From Paraflavitalea sp966211765 (lineage in GTDB: Bacteria; Bacteroidota; Bacteroidia; Chitinophagales; Chitinophagaceae): a stretch of 64,000 nucleotides of DNA. The notes beneath the pieces are model-generated. The model saw only the letters and a list, made by a program, of their open reading frames with translations. It ran no database searches and was not told the DNA's origin. The DNA is taken from contig CBIHOV010000044.1 in assembly GCA_966211765.1 (NCBI GenBank), forward strand, positions 1-64,000, read 5' to 3'. Below are positions 28,141 through 36,900 of the stretch, in pieces (positions within the stretch are counted from its first letter, which is position 1; the number at the start of each line of letters is the position of its first letter). The translations under genes and the position numbers were made by a program.

Positions 28141-29985
28141 ATGAAAAGACTCTTGCTCTGTTTGGTTAGTTGCTATTCAATAATGGCCATGGCCCAGCCT
28201 GCCGTATACACCACGGCCAATGCCCATTCCCACAACGATTACGAAAAGCCTGCCCCTTTTCGCGCTGCATACAATGAAGGTTTTGGTTCGGTGGAGGCCG
28301 ATCTCCACCTCATCAACGATACTTTATGGGTAGCACACGACAAGCCAAAACCGGGCACAGTAGTTCCCTCCTTCGATAACCTATACCTGCAGCCATTGAA
28401 TAAAGTGGTAGCGCAACATGATGGCTATCCCTATGCCGACCATACTAAAAAATTGCAACTGCTCATTGATCTCAAAACAACCGCTATTCCCACCCTCAAT
28501 AAGGTAGTGACTGCTTTACAACAGTATCCCGCATTGATCAATAATCCCAATATCAGCTTCGTGATCTCTGGCAGCAGGCCCGATTCTGCTACCTGGGATC
28601 AATACCCTGCGTTTATATGGTTTGATGGCAACCTGGGAGAATTCTATCCGGCAGCGACCATGAAAAGGATAGCCCTCATGAGCGCCAGCTTCACCAAATA
28701 CACCAAGTGGAACGGCAAAGGCCGCCTGCCGGAAAATGAATTGGATACCCTGCAAAAGCTGGTAACCGCTGCCCATGCCCTGGGAAAGCCTGTCCGTTTC
28801 TGGGCCAGCCCCGATAATATCAATGCCTGGTACCAGTTGATGAAACTGAAAGTAGATTACCTCAATACCGACCTCATTGCCCAGATGGGCGTTTTCCTGA
28901 AAAAGCTGCCGAAGACCAACTACCGCCATGACAAAGCCTATATACCTTACCAGCCTACCTATAAGACCGATGGCGCCAATAAAAAAGTGAAGAATGTGAT
29001 ACTGTTGATCGGCGATGGTACCGGCCTGGCCCATTGGTACAGTGGTTATGCCGCCAACCGCGCCCGGCTCAACGTATTCAACATGCGCAGCATCGGATTG
29101 TCCAAAACCAGTTCTTATGATAATTTCATTACCGATTCAGCCCCGGGCGCTACAGCCCTGGCTTCTGGTGAAAAGACCAACAACCGTGCAGTAGGTGTGG
29201 ACCATACCGGCGTAGCTTTATCCCTCATCCCCGATTATGTACACAAAAAGGGATTGCGCACAGGTCTTATCACCTCTGGCGATATGACCGATGCCACACC
29301 TGCCGCTTTTTATGGTCATCAGGCTGAGCGCAGCAATGGAGCAGGTATGTTGGTTGATCTGGCTGTTTCACCCGTGCAGTTATTAATGGGGTCTGGTAAC
29401 AAAGCTTTTGACCAGGCTGCTAAGCAAAGCCTGCAAGGCCACGGATTTCATATAACCACAGCTGCCGACAGTGTACCCGCCAATACGCAAGAGAAATGGA
29501 TCGTGATCGACGAACGCGCTCATCTATCCATGTTGCAGGGCCGTGGCCCCTGGTTGCAGCAGGCATTTGACAGATCAGTGAACATCCTGTCAGCAAATAA
29601 AGCAGGCTTCTTTTTGATGGCCGAAGGGGCCCAGGTAGACCATGGCGCACACGACAACAACCTGCCCTGGCTGGCTACCGAGGTCATGGATTTTGACCAG
29701 CTCGTAGGCCGCGCCATGCAATTTGCTGATACCAATGGAGAGACACTCGTTGTAGTAACGGCCGATCATGAAACCGGTGGCCTCTCCTTAATGGACGGGA
29801 ATTATGACAACAGCTATATAGGAGCACAATTTGCCACCGACGACCATACCGCCATTCCCGTTCCCGTATTTGCCTACGGTCCCCAATCCAGGCTTTTTTG
29901 TGGCGTATATGAGAATACAGCCATCTTTGATAAGATCATGCAGGCCCTTCAGATCAATACCTCCGTCCCGCCCACTGCCAATTAA
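28141..29985 (+). CDS. Phosphodiesterase-like/alkaline phosphatase fusion
   Basis: A 614-residue secreted protein with two catalytic modules. After the signal (ends AMAQ), residues about 27-260 look like a PI-PLC/glycerophosphodiester phosphodiesterase barrel (AHSHNDY at 28-34, EADLHL, VAHD). Residues about 285-605 are an alkaline phosphatase: metal Asp292 in IGDGTG, nucleophile Ser333 in TDSAPGATA, EGAQVDHGAHDN from Glu495, and TADHETGG with Asp542/His543. The likely chemistry is release of phosphate from a phosphodiester via a monoester in one polypeptide, in the periplasm or outside. Stands alone between opposite-strand and same-strand unrelated genes. Confidence 0.9.
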   Translation: MKRLLLCLVSCYSIMAMAQPAVYTTANAHSHNDYEKPAPFRAAYNEGFGSVEADLHLINDTLWVAHDKPKPGTVVPSFDNLYLQPLNKVVAQHDGYPYADHTKKLQLLIDLKTTAIPTLNKVVTALQQYPALINNPNISFVISGSRPDSATWDQYPAFIWFDGNLGEFYPAATMKRIALMSASFTKYTKWNGKGRLPENELDTLQKLVTAAHALGKPVRFWASPDNINAWYQLMKLKVDYLNTDLIAQMGVFLKKLPKTNYRHDKAYIPYQPTYKTDGANKKVKNVILLIGDGTGLAHWYSGYAANRARLNVFNMRSIGLSKTSSYDNFITDSAPGATALASGEKTNNRAVGVDHTGVALSLIPDYVHKKGLRTGLITSGDMTDATPAAFYGHQAERSNGAGMLVDLAVSPVQLLMGSGNKAFDQAAKQSLQGHGFHITTAADSVPANTQEKWIVIDERAHLSMLQGRGPWLQQAFDRSVNILSANKAGFFLMAEGAQVDHGAHDNNLPWLATEVMDFDQLVGRAMQFADTNGETLVVVTADHETGGLSLMDGNYDNSYIGAQFATDDHTAIPVPVFAYGPQSRLFCGVYENTAIFDKIMQALQINTSVPPTAN

Positions 29986-30056
29986 GGAATATCCTGCCAC
30001 TGGCCGGAGTTTTGCAGCATGCCCATTTAGTTAAGTTTAGTCATTAACTTCATTTC

Positions 30057-31337
30057 ATGTCTTCATCTGTTCTGATCATTGGCGCAGGCGCTGCCGGATT
30101 AATGGCTGCCCGCGAACTATCGGCCCATGGCCATGCTGTTACCATCCTCGAAGCCCGCAACAGGGCCGGAGGTCGTATGCATACCCTGCATCCCACTGCT
30201 TTTACCGTGCCGGTGGAATCCGGGGCCGAATTTGTACATGGCAAGCTACCCCTCACCCTGCAGTTATTGCAGGAAGGCGGCATACCTTATACGCCCGTAG
30301 AAGGCCGCATGATCGAAGTACGCAAAGGACGCTGGCACAGGCAGGATCATTTTGTGGATGGATGGGATACCCTCATGGAGCGTTTACAGGCATTGCAGCA
30401 GGATATGACCGTTCGCGATTTTCTGGACACCCATTTCTCCGAACACCGGTATGAAGAACTGCGGCGTTCGGTACAGCGCTTTGCGGAAGGATATGATGGC
30501 GCCGATATCAACAAAGCCAGTGTGCTTTCCCTGCGCGGCGAATGGGAAAAAGAGGAAGAAGAACAATACCATATCACCGGTGGCTATGAACGCCTCACCG
30601 ATTACCTCATCACCCAATGCATCAGGCAACGCTGTCTGTTACACTTCAGTGCACCTGTAAAAACCATTCGCTGGAAGGAAGGAGCGGTAGAAGCCCTTAC
30701 CCAGGATGGTAAGTCATTTACGGCCAGTAAAGTCATCATTACCATTCCCCTCGGTGTTTGGCAGCAGCCCGCCGGCAAAGGAAGTATAGAATTTACCCCG
30801 GCTATTGACCAGCAGTTCGCAGCTTTCCGGCAGATCGGTTTCAGCTCCGTGATCAAGGTGAGCCTGGAGTTTAAACAATCTTTCTGGCAGGAATATGAAA
30901 AGGAACTTGGTTTCGTGTTCAGCGAAGAGATCTTTCCTACCTGGTGGACCCAGTTACCCCATCCGGCCCCTTTCCTCACCGGCTGGATCAATGGACCCCA
31001 GGCCATTTCATTCACCCATACCCCTCCCGAAAAAATGTTACAATATGCCCTCTACTCGCTGGCAGGCATATTTGGGTTGCCACTCATCTTCCTCGAGCAA
31101 CAACTCGTGGCTTCACATATTACCGACTGGGGCGCCGACGCTTTTTCCCTCGGCGCTTATTCCTATGATATGCTTTCCTCCAAAGAAGCGCGGCAACTTT
31201 TACAACAACCTGTATCCAATACCCTCTTTTTTGCGGGCGAAGCCCTTTATGAGGGCGCCCACCCCGGCACGGTAGAAGCCGCCCTGGAAAGCGGTAAGGA
31301 GGCAGCGGCTAAACTAATCCAGGTTTTAGCTCATTAG
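30057..31337 (+). CDS. FAD-dependent amine oxidase family protein
   Basis: A 426-residue flavoprotein with an N-terminal dinucleotide-binding motif (VLIIGAGAAGLMAARELSAHG, residues 5-25) followed by EARNRAGGRMHT, and the C-terminal FAD motif LFFAGEALYEGAHPGTVEAA. These are diagnostic of the monoamine-oxidase/LSD1-like superfamily. No signal peptide, so cytoplasmic. The substrate is not predictable. It ends 11 bases from the converging gene at 31349. Confidence 0.9.
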   Translation: MSSSVLIIGAGAAGLMAARELSAHGHAVTILEARNRAGGRMHTLHPTAFTVPVESGAEFVHGKLPLTLQLLQEGGIPYTPVEGRMIEVRKGRWHRQDHFVDGWDTLMERLQALQQDMTVRDFLDTHFSEHRYEELRRSVQRFAEGYDGADINKASVLSLRGEWEKEEEEQYHITGGYERLTDYLITQCIRQRCLLHFSAPVKTIRWKEGAVEALTQDGKSFTASKVIITIPLGVWQQPAGKGSIEFTPAIDQQFAAFRQIGFSSVIKVSLEFKQSFWQEYEKELGFVFSEEIFPTWWTQLPHPAPFLTGWINGPQAISFTHTPPEKMLQYALYSLAGIFGLPLIFLEQQLVASHITDWGADAFSLGAYSYDMLSSKEARQLLQQPVSNTLFFAGEALYEGAHPGTVEAALESGKEAAAKLIQVLAH

Positions 31338-31348
31338 TAGGCTGCCCT

Positions 31349-32143
31349 TTAGTTCAACTCCTTCAGCCACTGCTGGGCATAGGCCCGGGCAGCAGTGATC
31401 GTTTCCTTGCCGCTGCGAAAACAGCGCTTCCAGGTTTCGTCCTTCGCTTCCAGTTTGGGATCGGCGAAGCGCTTACGTCCGTCACGTTCTACCAGTTTCG
31501 CATCAAAATTGATATCGCCTGTCAGAGCAAGGAATTCCTGTAATCTTCTTTTTACCAGGTCTTTCACCTGCGCAGGATATTCCTGCTCAAAATACTTCAG
31601 GTCCTCTTTATAATTTTTCTCAGCATCTCCACCTTCCTCCGATATATCCATCAAATACATCTTGTGATTCGGGTCTTTAGGATCCTGTAAGGCTTTCAAT
31701 TCCGTTTTCTGCATTTGCAGCGTCGATTCATACAGCTTCTTCATATCACCCGTTACGCCCTTCATATCTTTCTCCGTAGTTTCAATATCATGCTTAAGTC
31801 CTTCTATCCGGGCCTTTAATTTCGCTTCCTTATCTGCCGGGTTTTGGGGCCTGGCGCCTTCACGTACCGTCTTGTATTCCTGGGCAAACTCCGGCGAGCT
31901 GGCGTATTTCCGGATATAATCCCCCAGTTCTTTGACGGCCCCGGCCCGTTTGCCAAGCGCCAGGTTCTTAATCACAGCAGAAGAAGGAAAGGAGAGATTG
32001 CTGTTCTTGAAATTGCCAAAGATGTATTCACGCGCTTCATCCTCGGCAATGTCCAACTGGTCAAAAATGTTTTTAACTACAGTGAATGCCACCGTGCTCA
32101 TGGCCACCAGGCATACCATCCAAATACGGGTAATCTTTTTCAT
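31349..32143 (-). CDS. Exported coiled-coil protein of unknown function
   Basis: A 264-residue protein with an N-terminal hydrophobic signal or anchor (WMVCLVAMSTVAFTVV) and a highly charged, mostly helical remainder. Residues about 100-160 (KLKARIEGLKHDIETTEKDM...) have heptad spacing typical of a coiled coil. I do not recognise a family. It converges with the amine oxidase gene; upstream of its start is the 348-base region described separately. Confidence 0.7.
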   Translation of the reverse strand: MKKITRIWMVCLVAMSTVAFTVVKNIFDQLDIAEDEAREYIFGNFKNSNLSFPSSAVIKNLALGKRAGAVKELGDYIRKYASSPEFAQEYKTVREGARPQNPADKEAKLKARIEGLKHDIETTEKDMKGVTGDMKKLYESTLQMQKTELKALQDPKDPNHKMYLMDISEEGGDAEKNYKEDLKYFEQEYPAQVKDLVKRRLQEFLALTGDINFDAKLVERDGRKRFADPKLEAKDETWKRCFRSGKETITAARAYAQQWLKELN

Positions 32144-32491
32144 GTCGCTATACGATTAAATGTGTTATAGACCCTAAAATTACCGGGCTCCTTGTTCAGC
32201 TCACCGTACAACACTACAAATTGACATTATCGGTGGATGAACTGGCCTAATGGCCGGTCAGGATGATGGCCACACGGGGCCGGTCGATGGAAAGCCGCCA
32301 CAGCCCTGAACCAGAATGGGTATTGGGGTAAAGATGATCAGGTATATTCACCCTTTTTGCAATGTGGGGCATAATTGTAGCCTTTGAGAAGCAATTAGTA
32401 GATTATTTTTTGATCCGGTAAGTTAATATTACTTATTTTCAACAAGCGGAGCGACCTATGAAATTAGTTGTTGTGAAAACCATTCTACAAT
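32144..32491. other. 348-base region with a candidate small gene and a weak promoter
   Basis: Apart from the 41-codon minus-strand frame at 32247-32372, the stretch shows the repeated word GGCCGGTC at 32252-32259 and 32276-32283. Ahead of the sigma gene it shows TTTTTGC near 32354 and AGCCTTTG at 32379-32386, which resemble a -33/-7 pair. No tRNA or other RNA gene was seen. Confidence 0.4.
32247..32372 (-). CDS. Candidate 41-residue small protein
   Basis: An ATG at 32372 opens 41 codons to TAG at 32247. The product is MPHIAKRVNIPDHLYPNTHS, then GSGLWRLSIDRPRVAIILTG and a final His. It has a varied, protein-like composition with a hydrophobic C-terminus and uses no rare codons conspicuously. 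There is no promoter or homologue I can name, and the surrounding DNA holds no other gene. It may be real, or a degraded end of a longer gene. Confidence 0.35.
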   Translation of the reverse strand: MPHIAKRVNIPDHLYPNTHSGSGLWRLSIDRPRVAIILTGH

Positions 32492-32995
32492 TTGGAAACC
32501 CTCATCATTAAAGAGACGCTTAAATCCAAACTCAATACAGGCGTTGAACCTGCTATTGACTTTCTGTATAACAATTATAGCTCCATGTTGTATGGCTACG
32601 TGTTACAGTTTGTCCCCGACAGGAAAGAAGCTGAAAAAGTATTGGTACTTATCTTCGGTACATTAGCCTCTCGCTTGCAGGAAGCCTGTAATTCTAACCT
32701 CTCCGTCTATTGCTGGATGCAGGTGGAAGCCCGGAAGGTGATCCTGGAATACAAAAAGCAAAGGAACGGCAACGGTGCACCAAATGGCCAGCCGCCTGCC
32801 AGCGGGCAGCCTAAAAATGCCGATTACCTTTCTTTATTGCAGGAAGCATCCGACGAACAACGCTTCGTATTCAGCGAAATATTCCTCCATGGCCGCGAAA
32901 AAGAAGAATTGGCTAACCAGCTCCAAAAAAATGTGCATGATATCAGCAGGCTCCTGAAGGAAAGCCTCCTCATTATGCAAAAGAACCTCCAGTGA
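32492..32995 (+). CDS. Divergent sigma-70-like factor
   Basis: A 167-residue protein with a degenerate ECF layout: region 2-like helices at about 18-85 (AIDFLYNNYSSMLYGYVLQF... EKVLVLIFGTLASRL) and a region 4-like C-terminus at about 115-165 (ASDEQRFVFSEIFLHGREKE... VHDISRLLKESLLIMQ). The usual conserved helix-turn-helix residues are weak, so DNA recognition may be unusual. The start is TTG; no suitable ATG is in frame nearby. Its stop overlaps the next start (GTGA at 32992-32995), a translational coupling that supports a sigma/anti-sigma pair. Confidence 0.7.
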   Translation: METLIIKETLKSKLNTGVEPAIDFLYNNYSSMLYGYVLQFVPDRKEAEKVLVLIFGTLASRLQEACNSNLSVYCWMQVEARKVILEYKKQRNGNGAPNGQPPASGQPKNADYLSLLQEASDEQRFVFSEIFLHGREKEELANQLQKNVHDISRLLKESLLIMQKNLQ

Positions 32996-33483
32996 ACCTC
33001 CAGGAATACATACAAAGCGGCACCGTAGAAGCATACGTGTTTGGGGTTATGACGCCTGCAGAAAAAGAGGCGTTTGAACGCCTGTTAAAGGTTTCTCCTG
33101 AATTGCAACAGGCCCTTATCACCGTCGAGCTGCGGGTAGAGCAATTTGCAGCCAATCAGGCCATTCCGCCGCCACCCGAGGCCCGGCAGCAGTTCCAGGA
33201 TTTCTTACATGGCTTACCCATACTCAAACGGGGCGATGGCATACCGCCACCGGTCGACCGTAACGGAAACGGTCATGGTACAGCAGGCTATATCCCTGCT
33301 TTCGAAGTAACTTCCAGTCACATCAAAGTTCACAAGTATTGGCGTGTAGCCTTCCTCGTTCTATTCATCCTTTCCAAGATATTCCTCGCTTTTCTCATTT
33401 ACTACATCATCAAGTTCTATGATGCCCGCAACCAGGTAAAGCAGTTGCAGCAACACGAACAGGTGCAAAAAGCAGGCAAATAA
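32992..33483 (+). CDS. Putative anti-sigma factor, single membrane helix
   Basis: A 163-residue protein starting at GTG. The first 60 residues (LQEYIQSGTVEAYVFGVMTPAEKEAFERLL) match the N-terminal part of Bacteroidota RskA-type anti-sigma factors. After a proline-rich linker comes one membrane helix at about 117-138 (VAFLVLFILSKIFLAFLIYY). Only about 25 charged residues follow it, so the usual extracytoplasmic RskA domain is absent. It is coupled by a four-base overlap to the sigma-like gene, and the promoter of the SusC operon begins about 50 bases beyond its stop. Confidence 0.65.
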   Translation: MNLQEYIQSGTVEAYVFGVMTPAEKEAFERLLKVSPELQQALITVELRVEQFAANQAIPPPPEARQQFQDFLHGLPILKRGDGIPPPVDRNGNGHGTAGYIPAFEVTSSHIKVHKYWRVAFLVLFILSKIFLAFLIYYIIKFYDARNQVKQLQQHEQVQKAGK

Positions 33484-33535
33484 CACAGTCCATCCAAAGC
33501 TATCAAGCTTTGTGGAAAATGCTGATCCTTAATAC

Positions 33536-33552
33536 CCTACTAAAATAGTAGG
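33536..33552. promoter_or_regulatory. Palindromic operator candidate
   Basis: CCTACTA-AAA-TAGTAGG is a perfect seven-base inverted repeat around a three-base centre, immediately upstream of the -33 box. Placement suggests a transcription factor site. The regulator is unknown. Confidence 0.6.
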
Positions 33553-33557
33553 AATTA

Positions 33558-33590
33558 TTTTGGCGTTAATACCTGGCGCCAGTATCTTTG
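33558..33590 (+). promoter_or_regulatory. Bacteroidota-type promoter of the leader/SusC operon
   Basis: TTTTGG (33558-33563), a 19-base spacer, then TATCTTTG (33583-33590), matching the TTTG/TAnnTTTG consensus. Transcription would start near 33596, giving about 45 bases before the leader peptide ATG. Confidence 0.8.
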
Positions 33591-33639
33591 CACCGTTATC
33601 GTTCACGCTTGCCAGCCAACAGTCACAAAAAGCTATACC

Positions 33640-33738
33640 ATGAGACAAATGCCTACACGTACACTAACCCCCCTTCGTTTGAAATCCCTCTTTCAAACGC
33701 ACATCCTGTCTTACAGCATTGCCCGTTGTTGTTGCTGA
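33640..33738 (+). CDS. Leader peptide ending Cys-Cys-Cys
   Basis: A 32-codon frame, start ATG at 33640, stop TGA at 33736. The product is MRQMPTRTLTPLRLKSLFQT followed by HILSYSIARCCC. The three terminal codons are TGT TGT TGC, directly before the stop. The frame itself holds a perfect nine-base stem, CGTTTGAAA (33676-33684)/TTTCAAACG (33691-33699). Short polycysteine-ended leader peptides are known in Actinobacteria, where they sense cysteine by attenuation. Its position between a strong promoter and a SusC/SusD/TlpA operon suggests the same mode here; that step is inference. Confidence 0.65.
   Translation: MRQMPTRTLTPLRLKSLFQTHILSYSIARCCC
33676..33699 (+). promoter_or_regulatory. Nine-base hairpin within the leader peptide
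   Basis: CGTTTGAAA and TTTCAAACG flank a six-base loop TCCCTC. The Cys codons begin 28 bases beyond the stem. Such a stem could pause RNA polymerase or pair alternatively during translation of the leader. Confidence 0.5.
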
Positions 33739-33844
33739 ATTTAACCCATTGATTTACAGTCTTAATGCATGTCTATCCAAAGGATAGCACAGCCACTGTA
33801 TTGTCTAAACCGTATAATCTGCGCTCATTCCGCCTCGCGGCATT

Positions 33845-33895
33845 GAGCCCGGTGAGCAGCCTCCTATCAGGCTGAGCTTGTCGAAGCCTTATTCT
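33845..33895. repeat. Degenerate intergenic repeat (GAGCTTGTCGAAG type)
   Basis: The stretch contains the word GAGCTTGTCGAAG and two competing stems CAGCCT/AGGCTG (33857-33862/33869-33874) and AGGCT/AGCCT (33869-33873/33885-33889). Related words (GAAGCTTGTTGAAG, GAAGCTCGGCTTG) occur at 41031-41070. Confidence 0.5.
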
Positions 33896-33932
33896 AAAAT
33901 AGATAACCTAACATTTTTAATCAACCATTACA

Positions 33933-36900
33933 ATGAACAGGATCATTGCCTTATGGGCTATCATTATCGTATTGCCGGCATCCCTCGCTGCACAAACACG
34001 GATCGTACAGGGCACAGTATTGGATCAATCCAACAACCTGCCCCTGCCGGGCGTTACCATTCAGTCGGGCAGCGCAGCCGGTAGCATCACCACCGATGCA
34101 AAAGGCAGCTTTACCATCGGAATAACTCCCAAAACAATCCTCACCTTCTCCTATGTGGGTTATGCTACCCGGCAAATACCTGTCGATAGTATACAGGATG
34201 GGTTGACTGTAAGACTGTCTCCTTCCGATAATTCACTCGATGCCGTGGTCGTTACCGCGCTCGGTGTGTCTAAACAAAAGAAATCCCTGGGTTATGCCAC
34301 ACAGGAATTAAAAGCAAAGGATATATCCGAAGCCAAGGAAGCCAATATTGTCAACGCACTTGCCGGTAAAGTAGCAGGCGTGCGCATCACCAACACACAA
34401 GGTGATATGGGATCTTCCCGCATCGTGATCAGGGGTGAAACCTCCATCGCAGGCAACAACCAGCCCTTGTTTATTGTAGATGGTATACCCGTCGACAATT
34501 CACAGCTGGGCGCCGGAGGCTCGCGCGACTACCGCAATGCCATAGCCGATCTCAATTCAGAAGATATCGAGACCATCAGTGTACTGAAGGGACCCAATGC
34601 CGCAGCCCTGTATGGCTCCCGCGCCGCCCATGGTGTGATCCTCATCAAAACCAAAACAGGTAAAAGCAGGAACGGTATTGGTGTTACCCTCAACTCCAAC
34701 ACCACTTTTTCAAGCGTAAACATATTGCCCGACTACCAGAATGTATTTGGCCAGGGCGCCGAAGGGAAGTTCAGTTATGTAGATGGCAAAGGCGGTGGTA
34801 TTAATGATGGAGTAGACGAAAGCTGGGGCCCCAGGCTCGATGGCCGCCTTATACCGCAGTTTAATTCCAAAGGCGTAGCCGTTCCTTTTATAGCCCATCC
34901 CAATAATGTAAAAGACTATTTCAAAACAGGCGTATTGCTCAGCAACAGCATAGCCCTCGATGGCGCCGGTGATAAATACAATTACCGCATCTCTTTCAAC
35001 AATGAAAAACAATGGGGCATCGTACCCAACAGCGAAGCCGGTAAGAACAATATTTCTTTCAACGGTTCTTTCGATGTTACCCCAAAATTGAAAGTAGGAG
35101 TGGGCGCCAATTATGTAGTGAATGATGCTCCCAACCTGCCAGGCGCAGGCGGCCGGCGCGCTACCAGCACCATGCTCCAGTTTACCTGGTTTGGCCGCCA
35201 GGTAGATATCGACCAGCTGCGTGATTATAAAGATGCAGCCGGCAATACCTTCAACTGGAACAACAGCTATTACAGCAACCCCTTCTGGGTAGCGTATGAA
35301 AATACAGTAAGCCAGCGGCGCAACCGCTTCATCGGCAACTTCAACCTTTCTTATCAGATCATTGACGGCCTCTCCTTCAATTTCAGAACAGGCAGCGATT
35401 ATTACAACGATAAGCGCAAGTCGAAAATAGCCTATGGCACCAACGGTACTCCATTCGGTTCCTACCAGGAAACCAATTACATCGTTACCGAAAACAATAC
35501 CGAAGCTACCCTTCGCTATAACAAGAACATCAACCACGATTTCAGCCTCGATATCATCGCTGGTGGAAACGTACGTACCAAGACCTACGAGGAAAATGAC
35601 CAGCAGGCCCCCCGGCTGGCTGTAGCCAATGTATACACCCTCACCAATTCCCGCGATCCCCTCATCTCTTCCAACTACTATTCCAAACTGCGCACCTGGA
35701 GCGGCTTTGCTTCCGCCCAGGTAGGTTATAAGAACTATGCGTTCGTCAACCTCACGGCCCGCAACGACTGGTCTTCCACCTTGCCGCAGCAAAACCTGTC
35801 TTATTTCTATCCATCGGTCAATGCCAGCCTGGTACTTTCCGATGCCCTCGATATCAAAAGCAATGTGCTGAGCTTCCTGAAAGTACGTGGCGGATGGTCC
35901 AAAGTAGGAGCCGATGCCGATCCTTATCAGCTCATCAATACCTATAATTTTAACGCCCCCTTCAATGGCAATCCCCAATTGAATACATCGGGCGTTGATC
36001 TGAATCCCAACCTCAAATCCGAAAGCACCAATTCTACGGAAGTAGGAGTGGAAGCAGCTTTCTTCAACAGTAGGGTGCGCCTGGATGTTAGCTTGTACAA
36101 TACCAATAGCATAGACCAGATCCTGAAAGTAGATGTGAGCCCCACCACCGGCTATACACAAAAACTCCTCAATGCCGGTAAGATCAACAACAAGGGTATC
36201 GAAGTGCAATTGGGATTGACCCCCGTGAAAGTGAAAGATTTTCGTTGGGATATCGATCTCAACTATGCCGCAAACAAAAGCAAACTGGAACGCCTGGATG
36301 ATGAAGGGCGCCTGCAAAACTATGTGCTCGGTTCCTATAGGAATATCCAGGTACTGGCTTCTGTAGGCAAAGCTTATGGTACTTTATTTGGCAATGCTTA
36401 CCAGCGCGACGACAAAGGCAATATTGTGGTCAACAACAGCGGCATTCCTCTGACCAGCCCTTCCAAAAAAGTACTGGGCAAGTATACGCCCGATTGGATA
36501 GGGGGGATCAACAACAGTTTCACATATAAGCAATTCAACCTTTCCTTCCTTATTGATGCCAGCATTGGCGGTTCTTTGTTTGCGGGTACCAACTCTACCG
36601 GCAGCTATACCGGTGTATTGGAAATGACCCTGCCGGGTCGCGATGCCGACCATGGCGGACTCTATTATTATTATCCCGGCAACGACAAAGGCAAGGGCAC
36701 CGTGGGCCTCGCCAAGGGCGCTACACCGCCTTCCGGCGAAACAGTATATGAAGATGGAATGATCTTCAAAGGCGTCAATACAGCAGGCAATGCCAATACA
36801 GCAATTATTCCTGCTTCACAATACTATAAGGCGGCACGCAATATTGAAGAGGAGTTTGTAAACAGCGCTTCCTACGTAAAGTTCAGGGAACTGAAGTTTG

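Larger units (their letters stand above)
33484..33932 (+). other. 449-base regulatory leader region of the SusC operon
   Basis: This stretch holds, in order: a seven-base hairpin after the anti-sigma stop (CAAAGCT/AGCTTTG, 33495-33512), a palindromic operator (33536-33552), a -33/-7 promoter (33558-33590), the leader peptide (33640-33738), a six-base hairpin (33773-33787), and two overlapping stems (33857-33874 and 33869-33889) inside a GAGCTTGTCGAAG repeat. No U-run terminator is evident before the SusC ATG. Confidence 0.6.

Noticed and set aside
34710..36317. A 535-codon minus-strand frame opposite SusC
   Set aside because: It is an antisense shadow of the clearly coding susC frame; its composition mirrors the SusC codon bias and it lacks any domain.
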